This document shows positions 42,080 to 52,500 of a stretch of 64,000 bases of DNA, in pieces. Within the stretch, counting starts at the first letter, position 1, and every line of letters starts with the position of its first letter. The notes under the pieces were generated by a model that saw only the letters and a list, made by a program, of their open reading frames with translations, was not told the DNA's origin and made no database searches. A program made the translations under genes and the position numbers. The DNA is from Symsagittifera roscoffensis (taxonomy: Eukaryota > Xenacoelomorpha > Acoela > Convolutidae): positions 28,267,407 to 28,331,406 of the forward strand of contig NC_087063.1 of NCBI RefSeq assembly GCF_963678635.1, given 5' to 3'.

Positions 42080-44826
42080 CCCTTTAGAAGATTCAATGTC
42101 ATGTACATCACTAACAGCGGCATGGGTGGAAGTGTTTGTATTCTCCTTGGATTTGTTTGTTCCAGCCTTATCCGAGGAAATATTCTTTCGGCTCCATGGA
42201 GCAAGACATTATGTGTGCTATCACACTCTGGCTTCGGGCACTTTTTTGCTCTAGAACATTGCCGGAAACTATGATTGCCATTGAGACAAGCGAAGCAAAG
42301 TTTCTGTTCAGCTACGTATTTTGCTCGCTGAGTAGCATTCTTTTCCTTAAAAACAGCACAACTCCACAATGCATGACTACCCTTACACAAAACGCACGGC
42401 GGAAACTTAGACTTATCCTGAGCCTTACTAGTTACCTGGCTATTGGCTGCAAAAACTTTGATTGTTTTTGGTTTAACCGGTTCCTCTTTTTTTGCCTTAG
42501 AGTTGAGTAAACGTAATCTTTCATGCCCCTCGGCCTTTTCTTTCAACCAGTTGTTAAAGTCTAAGAGTGTTGGTCGCTGCCACTTATGTCTAACAGTATG
42601 CATTGACCAAGCCTCCTTGAGGTAAGGCGGAAGTTTACTAACAGCTTGGTTTAACAGGTTAACACTCTTTAGATCATCGTGGAAAGACAATGATTTGAAA
42701 ACTGCTACGAGGCCAGATATGGCAGAGGAGAAACTAATGACATTTTCCGAATTGTGCATTTCAAGTGGATGAAAAATATTCAGCTTATCAAGATGCGCAC
42801 CAACAATGGCATGTGGTTGCCCAAACTTCCGTTGCAAGGTGGCCAGTGCATCCTTGTACATAACGCCACTATAACTAAACTCCGCAATTGCGGTTTTTGC
42901 TTTGCCTATGACGAGCGTTTTTAAGTATGTCAGTTTCGTATCATCGGTGAGAACAGCGGAATCAACGGTGGACTTAAACTGACCAAACCATTCGTGCCAG
43001 TTTAACGGGTTGCCGTCAAACTGGGCTAACTTCCATTCAGGAAGATGATCTTTGCGGCTATGCATATATAATTCCGCCAATACACGAGCGGAGAGAGGTC
43101 GATCCGATGAACAACCTTGGTTCGGATAAGCAGAAGACGGTGCGTAGTCTTCGTTGACTGGCTGATAACCAGTATTAGTATGATTGACGAAATGCGGAAC
43201 ATGTTGTGGATGAACTGGGGGAGTATTAAAATACACAGTCCCACCACTAGTATAAGGAGCGGCGGTGTTACACGATGGGACAACAGTTGTCACATTAGAA
43301 AAATTGTTTCCAGCATTACAACACTGAGCAGGCGTGACGATTGGAGTTGTAGCAGCCAATCGCCATAAGTTTGCATCACTTGTGTAGTAATCGTTGATAC
43401 TAGGTGACACAGTATGCGGAACAAAGGGAAGATTATGTTGCGTCTGGACTGGCGCTGCATGGCAATTAGGTGCCAAAAAGAAAACCGGCGTTGGGTTTAC
43501 TCCAGAAGATGAGAAGCCACCACCAGCAAACGCAGGCGACAAAGAAACAAAACCAGAACCGGGTTGGGCCGGTAACATTGGGACAGGTAATGATTCCGGT
43601 TGCGCGATGGCAAAACTACCATTAGTTATGTTTGAACTCATGGTCTGTATAGGAACAGCAGACGGTGGTGGTAACACGTGTGCACTAGAATGCATATTGT
43701 TAACTGGGAATGGAACAGAGGCTGGGAATGAAACAGAAGCTTGCAATGGTAAAAGGCTTGCACTGCCAAATTGAGGCATAGCCCGATGTCCATAACTATG
43801 GATTCCAGGGTCACTCAATGCTGTGTGCTCATGGTTATGATTATTACTGGTGTGAATTGCATGAGCAAGGAGGGCGGAAGTCGTCGGTCCTGACGAAATG
43901 GGTACATGAGTGAAGGCCTGCAAACCTGGCGCACTAGCAACGTCGGGAAGTGCTTGTGAACTAACAGAGTCTACCCAATCATTAGTTCGATCGGTTGCTA
44001 CCTTTGAAATAGGTTGACTTATTCCTGCCAAGTTACTTTCAGCTACCTTCTCGCTAACCTCAGATGAACTGTCCTCAAGTTCAAACGCTTTCAATTCCAT
44101 TTCATTTAGTTGCTTTTTATGATTTTCAGCCAATTGCTCTAGTTCCAGCTGACTTTGTTCGAACTTAAGACGGTTATCTTGCTCTTTAAGTCTTAACGAT
44201 ACTTGATACTGCCTTTCCAGCTCCTCATGGCGTCGTTTTACTAAAGCTAACTCATGCCGTTTCTCACTTGATGACATAGTGCGAACAGTCGACGTATGAC
44301 GAGTGGAAGCAGATTTATCAGACTTATGTGAGTCAAGCTTTCTACTATCCTTAGACTTATTAGAGACCTTAGACCTGTTTTCAGATATTCGTGCTGCTGA
44401 ATCACTTGTTTTGTGCGAGCGTGAGGATGTCTCAGACCTAGTTTGTTGTAAAGATCCCTTGCTCCCTGTAATGCCGGCTGCTGGAAATGACGTAGGTTCA
44501 AGGCTCATCTTGTAACTCTGAGCTTCGTGCATTACTTTATCGTTAATTTCGGTTACTTTCTTAAGCCAAAGGTCTTGCTGAGCAATAATTTTTTCAGGAT
44601 TTTCCGTTTTTCCCGTTAACCTAATTAATTGCTCATTGACGTCGACAGCTTTTTCCAACGCAATTTTACATTTGTAAACAGCATTATCAATTTTTGTAGT
44701 GCGACTATTATTCTCAATGTACTCAAGTAATAGTGAGTGACCTTTAAGCAGCTCATTTTCTAGATTTAGACGGGTTTCGAATAAATTGCGTATCTTACTT
44801 TGGAATTTTTCGTCCATGTTTTTCAC
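42040..44826 (-). CDS. gag: BEL Gag polyprotein
   Basis: 928 codons, intact. The N-terminal third is helical and charged, with a coiled coil (SSEKRHELALVKRRHEELERQY...). A long Pro/Ser/Ala-rich low-complexity section follows. Then comes the DUF1759-like capsid region (LAQFDGNPLNWHEWFGQF, YLKTLVIGKAKTAI, LQRKFGQPHAI). C-terminal Cys/His motifs follow: CVLCKGSHALWSC, CFACLNGNHSFRQC and C..C...H, the usual BEL/Pao set. The start is the first Met after the leader. Gag would package the element RNA. The last ~40 residues are probably out-of-frame translation past the gag/pro shift. Confidence 0.9.
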   Translation of the reverse strand: MKNMDEKFQSKIRNLFETRLNLENELLKGHSLLLEYIENNSRTTKIDNAVYKCKIALEKAVDVNEQLIRLTGKTENPEKIIAQQDLWLKKVTEINDKVMHEAQSYKMSLEPTSFPAAGITGSKGSLQQTRSETSSRSHKTSDSAARISENRSKVSNKSKDSRKLDSHKSDKSASTRHTSTVRTMSSSEKRHELALVKRRHEELERQYQVSLRLKEQDNRLKFEQSQLELEQLAENHKKQLNEMELKAFELEDSSSEVSEKVAESNLAGISQPISKVATDRTNDWVDSVSSQALPDVASAPGLQAFTHVPISSGPTTSALLAHAIHTSNNHNHEHTALSDPGIHSYGHRAMPQFGSASLLPLQASVSFPASVPFPVNNMHSSAHVLPPPSAVPIQTMSSNITNGSFAIAQPESLPVPMLPAQPGSGFVSLSPAFAGGGFSSSGVNPTPVFFLAPNCHAAPVQTQHNLPFVPHTVSPSINDYYTSDANLWRLAATTPIVTPAQCCNAGNNFSNVTTVVPSCNTAAPYTSGGTVYFNTPPVHPQHVPHFVNHTNTGYQPVNEDYAPSSAYPNQGCSSDRPLSARVLAELYMHSRKDHLPEWKLAQFDGNPLNWHEWFGQFKSTVDSAVLTDDTKLTYLKTLVIGKAKTAIAEFSYSGVMYKDALATLQRKFGQPHAIVGAHLDKLNIFHPLEMHNSENVISFSSAISGLVAVFKSLSFHDDLKSVNLLNQAVSKLPPYLKEAWSMHTVRHKWQRPTLLDFNNWLKEKAEGHERLRLLNSKAKKEEPVKPKTIKVFAANSQVTSKAQDKSKFPPCVLCKGSHALWSCAVFKEKNATQRAKYVAEQKLCFACLNGNHSFRQCSRAKKCPKPECDSTHNVLLHGAERIFPRIRLEQTNPRRIQTLPPMPLLVMYMTLNLLKGCCQLQNLVYPRM

Positions 44827-44910
44827 AAATTGACAATATTCTACGGATGCTCACTTATAGAAAACAATCAATAAAATGAGATACTGTTTTGGTACGTAAT
44901 TAAATTTGCA

Positions 44911-45648
44911 TTAGTAAATCAACATTAGCTTACAAGACGGGGGAACTTGACGTCTCAAAGCTTCTACCTGAAGCCTATTTCTTATAGCTTTCCGAGCTTT
45001 GAGGGGTAAGCGGTTTCGCTTCTTACGTGTCTCAAGGATATTAAGATTAGCGCTATAACGCCTTAGAAGGAGGAGAGTCTTTAACTCAAGGGAAGGAGGC
45101 TGGTGAAGCTCTTTGTACTTCTCAATTAGTACCTGGTCCTTAGCCTTACGCTTAGAGATAAAGTCTTTAACGACGTTGAGAACGAGAATACCTGTTGAAA
45201 CTAAACTTTCCTCTATATCCTCGGTTCCGTTCCGTCTACAGTATACGATCGCACAAATGTTTGTCCTATACCTTGATAACAAATTGACAAGTTGCTCACT
45301 ACTCAGCTTGCGGTTATTGTTGCTGCGGTGCCTACTTATCGAGTTATTAATGGCGTCGTGCCAAATTACAAGGTCGTTACGGTGCGACAAGTAATGATGA
45401 AGGTAGTACTGTATTGTTTTCTGAGAGTCCCTAGCGTTAAAGTTCAAACTTAAACCTGGCTTCGTAAAGCAAGTATCTTTGACGCGCTTCTGGGACGGAA
45501 CGGGAAGTTTTCGGAGCGCGTGATCCAAAGAACTAGCTCCTAGAATGAATACCATACACTTAGGGGACCTATGCGACGGCTTCGTTACGCTTAAGTACCA
45601 ATGGGGTTGGAAAATTAAATAGGTCGGTTGAACTCCAACAACACACAC
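44911..45648 (-). CDS. BEL upstream ORF, 245 residues, possibly SGNH-like
   Basis: Lies between the 5' LTR and gag, same strand, ending 85 bases before the gag ATG. The segment CMVFILGASSLDHALRKL followed 70-80 residues later by DLVIWHDAINNSISRH has the spacing of SGNH-hydrolase blocks I and III, though GDS reads GAS and GxND reads WHDxIxN. The C-terminal 80 residues are basic (Lys/Arg-rich). This is not a standard BEL/Pao gene. It is an intact frame in an element whose pol is broken, which hints at function or very recent origin. The function is unknown and the SGNH link is tentative. Confidence 0.55.
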   Translation of the reverse strand: MCVVGVQPTYLIFQPHWYLSVTKPSHRSPKCMVFILGASSLDHALRKLPVPSQKRVKDTCFTKPGLSLNFNARDSQKTIQYYLHHYLSHRNDLVIWHDAINNSISRHRSNNNRKLSSEQLVNLLSRYRTNICAIVYCRRNGTEDIEESLVSTGILVLNVVKDFISKRKAKDQVLIEKYKELHQPPSLELKTLLLLRRYSANLNILETRKKRNRLPLKARKAIRNRLQVEALRRQVPPSCKLMLIY

Positions 45649-45930
45649 GGAGTAAACCTGAGGATGAAAGAATTCAACTTAACTCACTTAATATCACCCT
45701 ACCTGACCACTTATCTTTACTGTCACGCAACGAAGTCAATAATCAGACGGGCTGAAACGGCTTTGTTTTATTTGAAGCGCACTGGCTTCAAATCCGCTTT
45801 CAGTTTCACCAATGGTGGGTGGGGTATCAGGCAAATTGGTTAAGTTCCAACAACACACGCGGAAGAAACCTGAGGATGAAAAAACTCAACTTAATTTGCC
45901 TGATATTTCGCTACCAGACCACTTAACATA
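45625..45930. repeat. Two-copy degenerate direct repeat in the BEL leader
   Basis: A unit of about 90 bases (TCCAACAACACAC...GAGGATGAAA...CCACTTA) occurs at about 45628-45715 and again at about 45845-45930 with substitutions. The sequence between the copies and onward to 46376 is AT-rich and holds nothing else I recognise. Confidence 0.7.
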
Positions 45931-46376
45931 GGGTTTTTGTCATCTTACAGCATAATTTTGCAGAACTCTGCAGACGTTTTGAGGATTTTTTTTTTGGCAA
46001 TTTTTTACTTTTTTCACAAAATTTTTCAGAAAATTTTGGTCAGCAGGTTCGATTCATAAACCAATCCAAAAACTAGTCCAGTACCTCTAGTCTATGTTCC
46101 GATTTCACTGATTAATATTCCGTTCACATATATCCAAAATCGAGAAAAAATGTCAAGTCAGTTTGTCTATGTACCGACTGTAAGATATTTCAGTTCAACG
46201 GAACTGTCCAAAAATTTTGGGTTTTGAGAAAAATTACCGAGGGCTAGCTTGCGGGAAAATTTCTAGCATATATGACATCGTATATAAATTTAAAGCACGA
46301 ATGGAGAGTTTTAAAAGTTTGTCGATTCTTACAGTTTTGAAGATTGGGCGGTCACCGGTCTTACACGACACATACG

Positions 46377-46757
46377 CTCTCTGCAATCCGCAAGAGACCC
46401 TCTGCAATCCGCAACAGACACTCTGCAATCTGCAACCGACACTCTGCAATCCGCAACAGATGCTCTGCAATCCGCCACAGACACTCTGCAATCTGCAACC
46501 GACACTCTGCAATCCGCTACAGACACTCTGCAATCCGCAACAGATGCTCTGCAATCCGCCACAGACCCTCTGCAATCTGCAACCGACACTCTGCAATCCG
46601 CTACAGACACTCTGCAATCCGCAACAGATGCTCTGCAATCCGCCACAGACCCTCTGCAATCCGCTACAGACACTCTGCAATCAGCAACAGATGCTCTGCA
46701 ATCCGCTACAGACCCTCTGCAATCCGCTACAGGCACTCTGCAATCCGCAACAGACGC
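46377..46757. repeat. 21-bp minisatellite, about 18 copies, with 84-bp higher-order unit
   Basis: Consensus CTCTGCAATCCGCAACAGACA. Eighteen units are seen; a four-unit block (variants ending CAGATG, CACAGAC, CCGACA, TACAGACA) is repeated, giving an 84-bp higher-order period. Because 21 is a multiple of 3, several reading frames stay open by chance on both strands; I do not regard them as genes. It lies in the BEL 5' leader. Confidence 0.92.
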
Positions 46758-46762
46758 ACTTT

Positions 46763-46902
46763 TGTCCCTTGTGTCGACCGACTTCGTGTCGTGGTCGGTC
46801 CCTTGTCGAGAAAAGAAAGACCTCGATGTCCCCTGTGTCGACCGACTTCGTGTCGTGGTCGGTCCCTTGTCGAGAAAAGAAAGACCTCGATGTCCCTTGT
46901 GG
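46763..46902. repeat. 64-bp direct repeat ending at the BEL primer-binding site
   Basis: Units start at 46763 and 46827 with one difference; a third unit starts at 46891 (TGTCCCTTGTG) and merges into the PBS. The array appears to have grown from the PBS-proximal end of the leader, perhaps by slippage or repeated strand transfer during reverse transcription. Confidence 0.88.
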
Positions 46903-46909
46903 GGCGCCA
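46892..46909 (-). promoter_or_regulatory. BEL primer-binding site
   Basis: Sense TGGCGCCCCACAAGGGAC, four bases after the 5' LTR. The complement ends in CCA and fits a tRNA 3' end (T-stem C61 present). It resembles the Lys-type PBS (TGGCGCC...AGGGAC), but the middle differs, so the exact tRNA is uncertain. Confidence 0.7.
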
Positions 46910-46913
46910 AAAA

Positions 46914-47382
46914 TATGCCCGCTCAATCTCCGTATTTTGGTAAAACTATGAAGTCGAATGCTTTGAATTATAAAGAGTATTTATCGGCAAAAACTCTCGG
47001 AAAACTCAATACTTTATCATAATTTTGGTCAAGCATAAAATCATATAACTTCAATTCTGAACTGTCCGTATTTTGTACAAATCGGCACAAGCTAGCCACA
47101 AGAACCGGTCGGTAATGTCCTTGAGACAAATTGCTCTTTTTGGCGGTCAACCTTAATCAAGGCTGAACCGAATTAGAACCAAAAAACAGTTAAAATAGGA
47201 TGTAACCCCCGTTTTTAGTATATTAATACATGGGCAGGTGGGGGACTCGAACCTACGTCAACTGTTATTTCACACATATAATCGGCGTTAGCTTACTTTG
47301 TCTTAGTCCGCTTGGCCAACTGTGCTTATTTTATATGCATCTATACTCGTTTTATTCTATACTCTTGTTTTGCATTGCAACA
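46914..47382 (-). repeat. BEL 5' LTR
   Basis: 469 bp, the counterpart of 37729-38197, with two differences. It contains the tRNA-like segment (B box 47243-47253, A box 47306-47318). Confidence 0.92.
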
Positions 47383-47387
47383 AGGGT
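47383..47387. repeat. Target-site duplication of the BEL element, right copy
   Basis: AGGGT, directly after the LTR terminus; matches 37724-37728. Confidence 0.9.
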
Positions 47388-47889
47388 AGTTGAGTCATAT
47401 TTTAACCTACCAAATGAATATTCAAGTAGCATAATACTAACAGACAGTGATTTCATACTCACAAATAGAACATGTGCGATAGCAATTACAGCAGACATGA
47501 GTTTTAGGACAGCGTTAGCGGCAGATTCTAAGCGAGAATATAAAAACATAGAGTTCCTATGGAAGCAAAGACCAGGAGTAGGGGGCGTGGCAGCCTTACC
47601 TCCGGCGGCGTCACAGATACCGGGAAAATAGCTATGCTTCTTGGTGACGAGGGCGACGGAGAAGCAGCACGTGGACCCAGAGAACCTAGTCTTGTCCTTG
47701 ACCAGGTTGAGAGACTTCCTCGTGGAAATGGACGTGAAGGAGCTCTCGCGTCCAGTGTACGATCTGAACAGAGGACGACTGCATCGTCAGGAATTGTACG
47801 CGCTTGATACGCGTTTGATACACGTGATATTCTCTGATACTAATATACAAGTATATTTACATAAGAAATATTACTTAAGTATAGGCTGA
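47388..47889 (+). pseudogene. pol: Macrodomain-like Pol tail, copy 3 (complete length)
   Basis: Continuation of pol after the BEL insertion, in one frame apart from a TAG at 47629-47631 (TAC in copies 1 and 2). It shows the full module: NRTCAIAITADMSF, KREYKNIEFL, VGGVAALP, LCFLVTRA, NLVLSLTRLRDFL, VKELSRPVYDLNRGRLHRQ, then VIFSDTNIQVYLHK. The order of strands and helices, and especially the final VxF..TxIxVxL strand, match the TARG1/OARD1 macrodomain class. The Gly-rich loop and catalytic Lys/Asp positions of that class are not conserved, so if real it may bind rather than hydrolyse, or be decayed. It ends with TGA at 47887-47889, before the spacer. Confidence 0.55.
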
Positions 47890-48290
47890 GTGACGTGCGA
47901 GAGGGTGTTAGGCTAAAGACTAAGTTGTATGTAACGTGTGATATGTGTAATAGGTGTGATATGTTATGTTATGTGTTATGTTTTTAAGATCTTGGGTAAG
48001 AAGGGGTTAGTGACCATGAACAACTGAATGACGATCTTAGGAATAGATCTAAAGTTTGGACTGTCCAATCTTAGGTCGAATTCCAAAACTTTAGAGACCG
48101 ATTGAATTTTAATAAAATTTAGGATAAAAAACGTTTTATCAGACTGTTTTTAAGTAAATTTTAACGAGAAGTTAAGGTGAAACTGACAAGTGTGACATTC
48201 GTGACCTCTTTTCTAGATCCTGATTGATCATTTAATTGCTCACTTGAGTCAAAACCTTGGAATGAGAATAAATCGAACCTGAAGAACAGA
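47890..48290 (+). other. Pol to ORF A spacer with splice-acceptor-like site, copy 3
   Basis: Homologous to the spacers of copies 1 and 2. The 3' splice-site-like CTCTTTTCTAG ends at 48216, followed by ATCCTG, 74 bases before the ORF A ATG. No other feature is seen. Confidence 0.6.
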
Positions 48291-49570
48291 ATGGAAAATT
48301 TCATCTTGGATGAATTGATGGACCTGGCAGAGGCATATGTAGGACCGATGATAGATGCGATCTATCGTCGGCTAATGGATCGAGACTTCGCTCTGGAGGA
48401 CCCAGAGGTAGTCATGTTGCTGACCGCCCTGATAAACATGTGGAAAAGATTGTTCGAGGACTGCAGCAAAAGCAGAGCGAGGAGATTGAGCGGTTGAGGC
48501 GGGATTACAAAGAGTGGATGGCGTTGACAACGGCCGTGGAGAAGGTGATACCTGCAAGGAGTATTCCTCGTGGGCAGTCCCCGATGGAGCTCTTGACGCC
48601 TCGAGAAATGAGCCAGACAACGGAGACACAACTCCCGACAGCAACTGGTCGAGTGATAATCCCGGACCCTAGTGACACCTTGGGTGACCCAATCGTGGAA
48701 CAAACGGTGAGGAAGCTGATAGAGACAGCTGGACGACTAGTCGCCAACAAGAATGCGCCAGGTTCCGGGGTGACTGCACCCTATGGAACGATCGACGACA
48801 CGGGCAGAGTACGACTCTCCCAGACCGTGATCAGACAGGGAATTAGCGACACGACGCCACTAATGGGGAGCTCTAAGGCCCCAGAGAGAAGAATACAGAA
48901 GATGCCAGCGAAGAAAGTGTCATGTGTAGTAGACGTACAAAAGAATAACCAGCTGAGATGTAACTTCACGGGAGTCCCGGAGACAGATCCGAGAGCTTGC
49001 TTCAATCGAGTGACTTGGAAACCGGCAGTAAACCTGCAACAACCGCCACTGGGGACATCACATCTGATACTGGGAGACAGCTTAGTCAGAGTACTATTGA
49101 ATTTGAGGACCTCTTGGGTCACCACGGTGATGGCCTTCGGATGTGCGACGATAGCTCAGTTATATCGGATGGTGGAACTAATGAATCCAGGGAGGATCCC
49201 CATTGTGATGATCCTGGTTGGAACGAATAACATCTCTAGAGGTTCGGATGAGCAGGAATCACTATGGAAATCAATGATGATGTGCTTGTTTACTACTCTC
49301 TGGCAGAAACTCAACTGCGCGGTACTGACCGTTTGCACTGTGCCAATGAACACAAGGAGCTTGACAGCAGCAGGTAGAAGGCACAACCAAGGAGTGGTCA
49401 GGTGGAATAATGTCTTGAGGAATATCGCAAGTCGGAATGCCGGGTGAATGATCCTCATGGACATCGAACATGAGTTGAGAGCTATGGATCAGGCCAGACT
49501 GACCACGGACGGCATCCACTTCGATAGTATAGAAGGACAGGCTTGGTTGAATTGAGTCTTCCAAGAGCGG
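48291..49570 (+). pseudogene. ORF A, copy 3 (coiled coil and SGNH domain)
   Basis: ATG at 48291 as in copy 2 (MENFILDELMDL). A ~430-base deletion near 48435 removes residues ~48-193 of the copy 2 protein and most of the coiled coil; a frame change follows near 48470. The SGNH blocks continue as LILGDSLVR, AFGCAT (second Gly lost) and LVGTNNISR (Asp changed to Asn). Two in-frame TGA codons follow (49445-49447, 49553-49555), and between them lies block V, DGIH (49508-49519), which copy 2 lacks. Beyond 49570 the same frame continues into ORF B, showing A and B were one protein. Catalytically dead in this copy. Confidence 0.75.
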
Positions 49571-52500
49571 TTGGATGAGTTGGAAGTAGAATTCTTTGAC
49601 ACAGGAGTGCTAAAGGAGGTAGGAACATTGAATGACACGGTGATTACCACCTTTGTGCCTCCTAGCCTGGAAACACGCTTGGGGACGGTCCCGGCCGTCA
49701 CGAACTACAGACAGCAGAGCTCCAGCGAACCAGGTCAAAGGACAGACGTTCGAGATCGATTGGGAGAAGCGCCGGTGAGGAGGAGCATTCATCCTAGGAG
49801 AAGACTAGGGCCTGTCAACCCGATGGAAGAGGCAACTAGCACGTCTAGATCAGACACGAGATCGGAGACGACAGGTGCCAGTCGAGAGGAGAGACGCCCG
49901 GATAGAGGCTCATTGATGTGGTCAAGGCCCATACCATCTCCCTGGCATGTGTACAATGACGAACTAATAAAGCTGGATCTCCAGAGGGTGAGCTTAATCG
50001 AGGATGCCAGGAGGATGCTGAATGGAGCGAGGCTATCCGTCAGTAGACTGTACTCGATAACAGGCGTAGACTGGTTGATAGCCGCTGGCATAAACTTCAG
50101 CTCCACGACGGCCTTGAGATTTGCTGACCTAGAGGGACTGCCCTCTAACAACACAATGGGACCAGTGAACGCCCGACCGTTACAAGACGTGAAACTAAAT
50201 CACGACGAAGGGAGTCGAGAAGAGAGACCTGGAAGATTTCTGGTAACGAGGGCGCCGATCGGACAACATGTGAAGATGTTCAGGCAGTTGAGCTCACCCC
50301 CAGGTCATGTGAAAGATAGAATATACCCGAAACAAGTGAGTCAAGATGGTGACGTCCAAAGGTACGGCGGATTGAAAGCGATTAAGAAAGATGAGACCAT
50401 CTTTGCCGCGTACGACAAAGCAGAAATGAGGAAGGCCAAGATTATGATAGTAGCGAATTCAGAGTTCGTGTACACTTCCAAGTCTCTGTTTTGGCCGGAT
50501 GTCATAATGTTGGCAGCGGTCGGACTGGACCTACTGCAAGCCGTATCTCTGGCAATTGGGTGCAAAGACAGACGGACATGAACCCAGTCACGATCGTTTT
50601 TGCTGGCATCAATGACCATTTGCACAGTAGAGGTTTTCTGAGCAGACTCAGAGATCCTACAATGGCAGAAAATGCAGTGTGGCCAGCGATAAAGGATATC
50701 CTGGAGTCAATGGGTGAAGTGGTGGATGCGACGAAGGAGGGGTCGTTCACCAAGGTGACACCGAGAGTAGTGTTCGCGCTGTCTCCGGGGTATGCATGTC
50801 TACCGGATGGATTGAAATTCGTGTATGCGATCATGACCTTGATTTCGGAAGGGAAATAAGATGTGATCATATCAGCCCCAAATCTCATGATAGAGATGGA
50901 GAACCTGAGACCACTCAGGGCTGAACTACCTGCGGTGTGGTCAGATATCTCGAACGCGATGAGAGGATTCAAGGACCATGCGCTGCACATGTTAGTGTTG
51001 GATGAGGTGCTGGGGTTGGAACTGTCCATATTCAGTCGATAGCTCAAACTTAAACCGGGAATAGACGACGACCATCGAGTCGTCACAGCGATGTCGAACG
51101 ACTTATGGTTCCGAGCAATGGAAGTAACAGGTGAAAAAGCGAGAAGGAAGAATTCATAGCAGACTAGAGCTCATTTGGAGGCGATGGTCTTGAGGACCAA
51201 ACTGGAGGCCAACCAGTGGTTACATCTAAGTCCTCGAGTAGCGGCATTGGGTGCTGATGCTTTTGAGCAAGGCCCTGTAATGATCAGGAAGATCCATGCC
51301 TACTTGTTAAAGGAGTTGAATCTAGCGGAAAATGCTGAAGAAAAGACAGCTGAGTTTGTGAATAGAATGTTCCAGATTACCTTGGAAACCTTCTGGACCC
51401 AGGAAGTGAAGGGGGAAGAAGGCTTTGAACGGACAGATAGCATGCTGGAAGGGTTGGGAGCCGGATGGACCGCGTCCTTCTTGGCGAAAGTTTACCCGAA
51501 AGTTTCTCATTACTTGATAAAAGAATTCCTCCAAGCAGTTGTGGAAGTATCGATTGTGGAGCTACTAGCCTTGTTTGTGACGTTTGGAGCAGAGAGTTTC
51601 GTGAAAGGACCGGCGGTACTGCTCACCGAAGGAGTTTAGAACCTGCGGTTAGATGGACTTCTAACGTTGATTGCGATTACTCACGGAAACTTGGGAGGAT
51701 TAATGAAGCTGGCACGTTGTCCAGAGCAGATGAAAGAGAAGGTGAGAAAATTGGACATGCAGAAAGCCACGGATTTGTGGAATAAGATAAGAGACCTGAG
51801 ACACACTCTTATCCAATTTCTCTTACAACAAAATCGCTTTGGAACGATGTGAGACGACATGTTGGGGCATGCCCCTACTAACCGATCTGAGCTTGGCTAT
51901 GAGGACCGATCTCTTAGCGTTGATCAGAGGAGCCACGGAGTTTCTGACAGTGATCTATGGACCAGCAGTCACATTTGCGTTCCCTGATGTCAAGGTGGAG
52001 GCGTATATGAGGTCGGTGCTGCGCCTGAACCTCATATCAGCAGTGGACGGTAGTGCGCTGAACTGGTGTGAGCAGCACGTGTTGCGGGAGCTCATGAGCG
52101 AAGATCTGTTGTTTGCGAAGATATCAGAGCCAGAAATGGCGGTCATCAATTTTGACGATCACTTCCGTGATTGCATGGGAGAAGTAGCAAGAGGACACAT
52201 CGAGGTGTTTCCGAAGCTTTGGAATCTGAGACCCTATGATAAAACGAATGGTGAGATAACCAGAGTGCCTCGTCTCACTGCAGCACAAGGTGAGAGAAGA
52301 GACGAAAGATTGGGGGTGATTACGAGAAGCTGCCGGAAGAAATCCCCGAATCCCTCTGATAAGAAGGATGTTGCTGGGAGCAGTCTCCGTGGTACAAACT
52401 CCTAGGTTGAGAGCATTTGAAACCAATAAAAGGAGAGTAGGGAATTTCGTAGCAACGATGGATACATACTTTGTGGGAAGAAATGCCGCTGTGTTACAGT

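Larger units (their letters stand above)
37729..47382 (-). mobile_element. BEL/Pao LTR retrotransposon inserted in copy 3
   Basis: 9654 bp, minus strand, with 469-bp LTRs differing at two positions in my reading, a 5-bp target duplication, PPT and PBS. It encodes Gag with a DUF1759-like region and zinc knuckles, aspartic protease, RT with YMDD, RNase H and integrase. There is an additional ORF between LTR and gag. The near-identical LTRs imply recent insertion, yet pol carries several stops, so it was probably mobilised in trans. Confidence 0.92.

Noticed and set aside
46377-46757. CRISPR-like array
   Set aside because: Units are contiguous with no unique spacers, and the window is clearly eukaryotic retrotransposon DNA.
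46329-46951. Long overlapping ORFs on both strands across the 21-bp repeat array
   Set aside because: The period is a multiple of three, so several frames stay open by arithmetic; composition is purely repetitive and there is no start context or conservation.
39021-47631. Reassigned stop codons (UAA/UAG read as Tyr)
   Set aside because: A few stops replace Tyr codons (39021, 41696, 47629), but others replace Arg, Gln, Lys, Gly, Trp and Glu, and intact frames end normally; random decay explains them.
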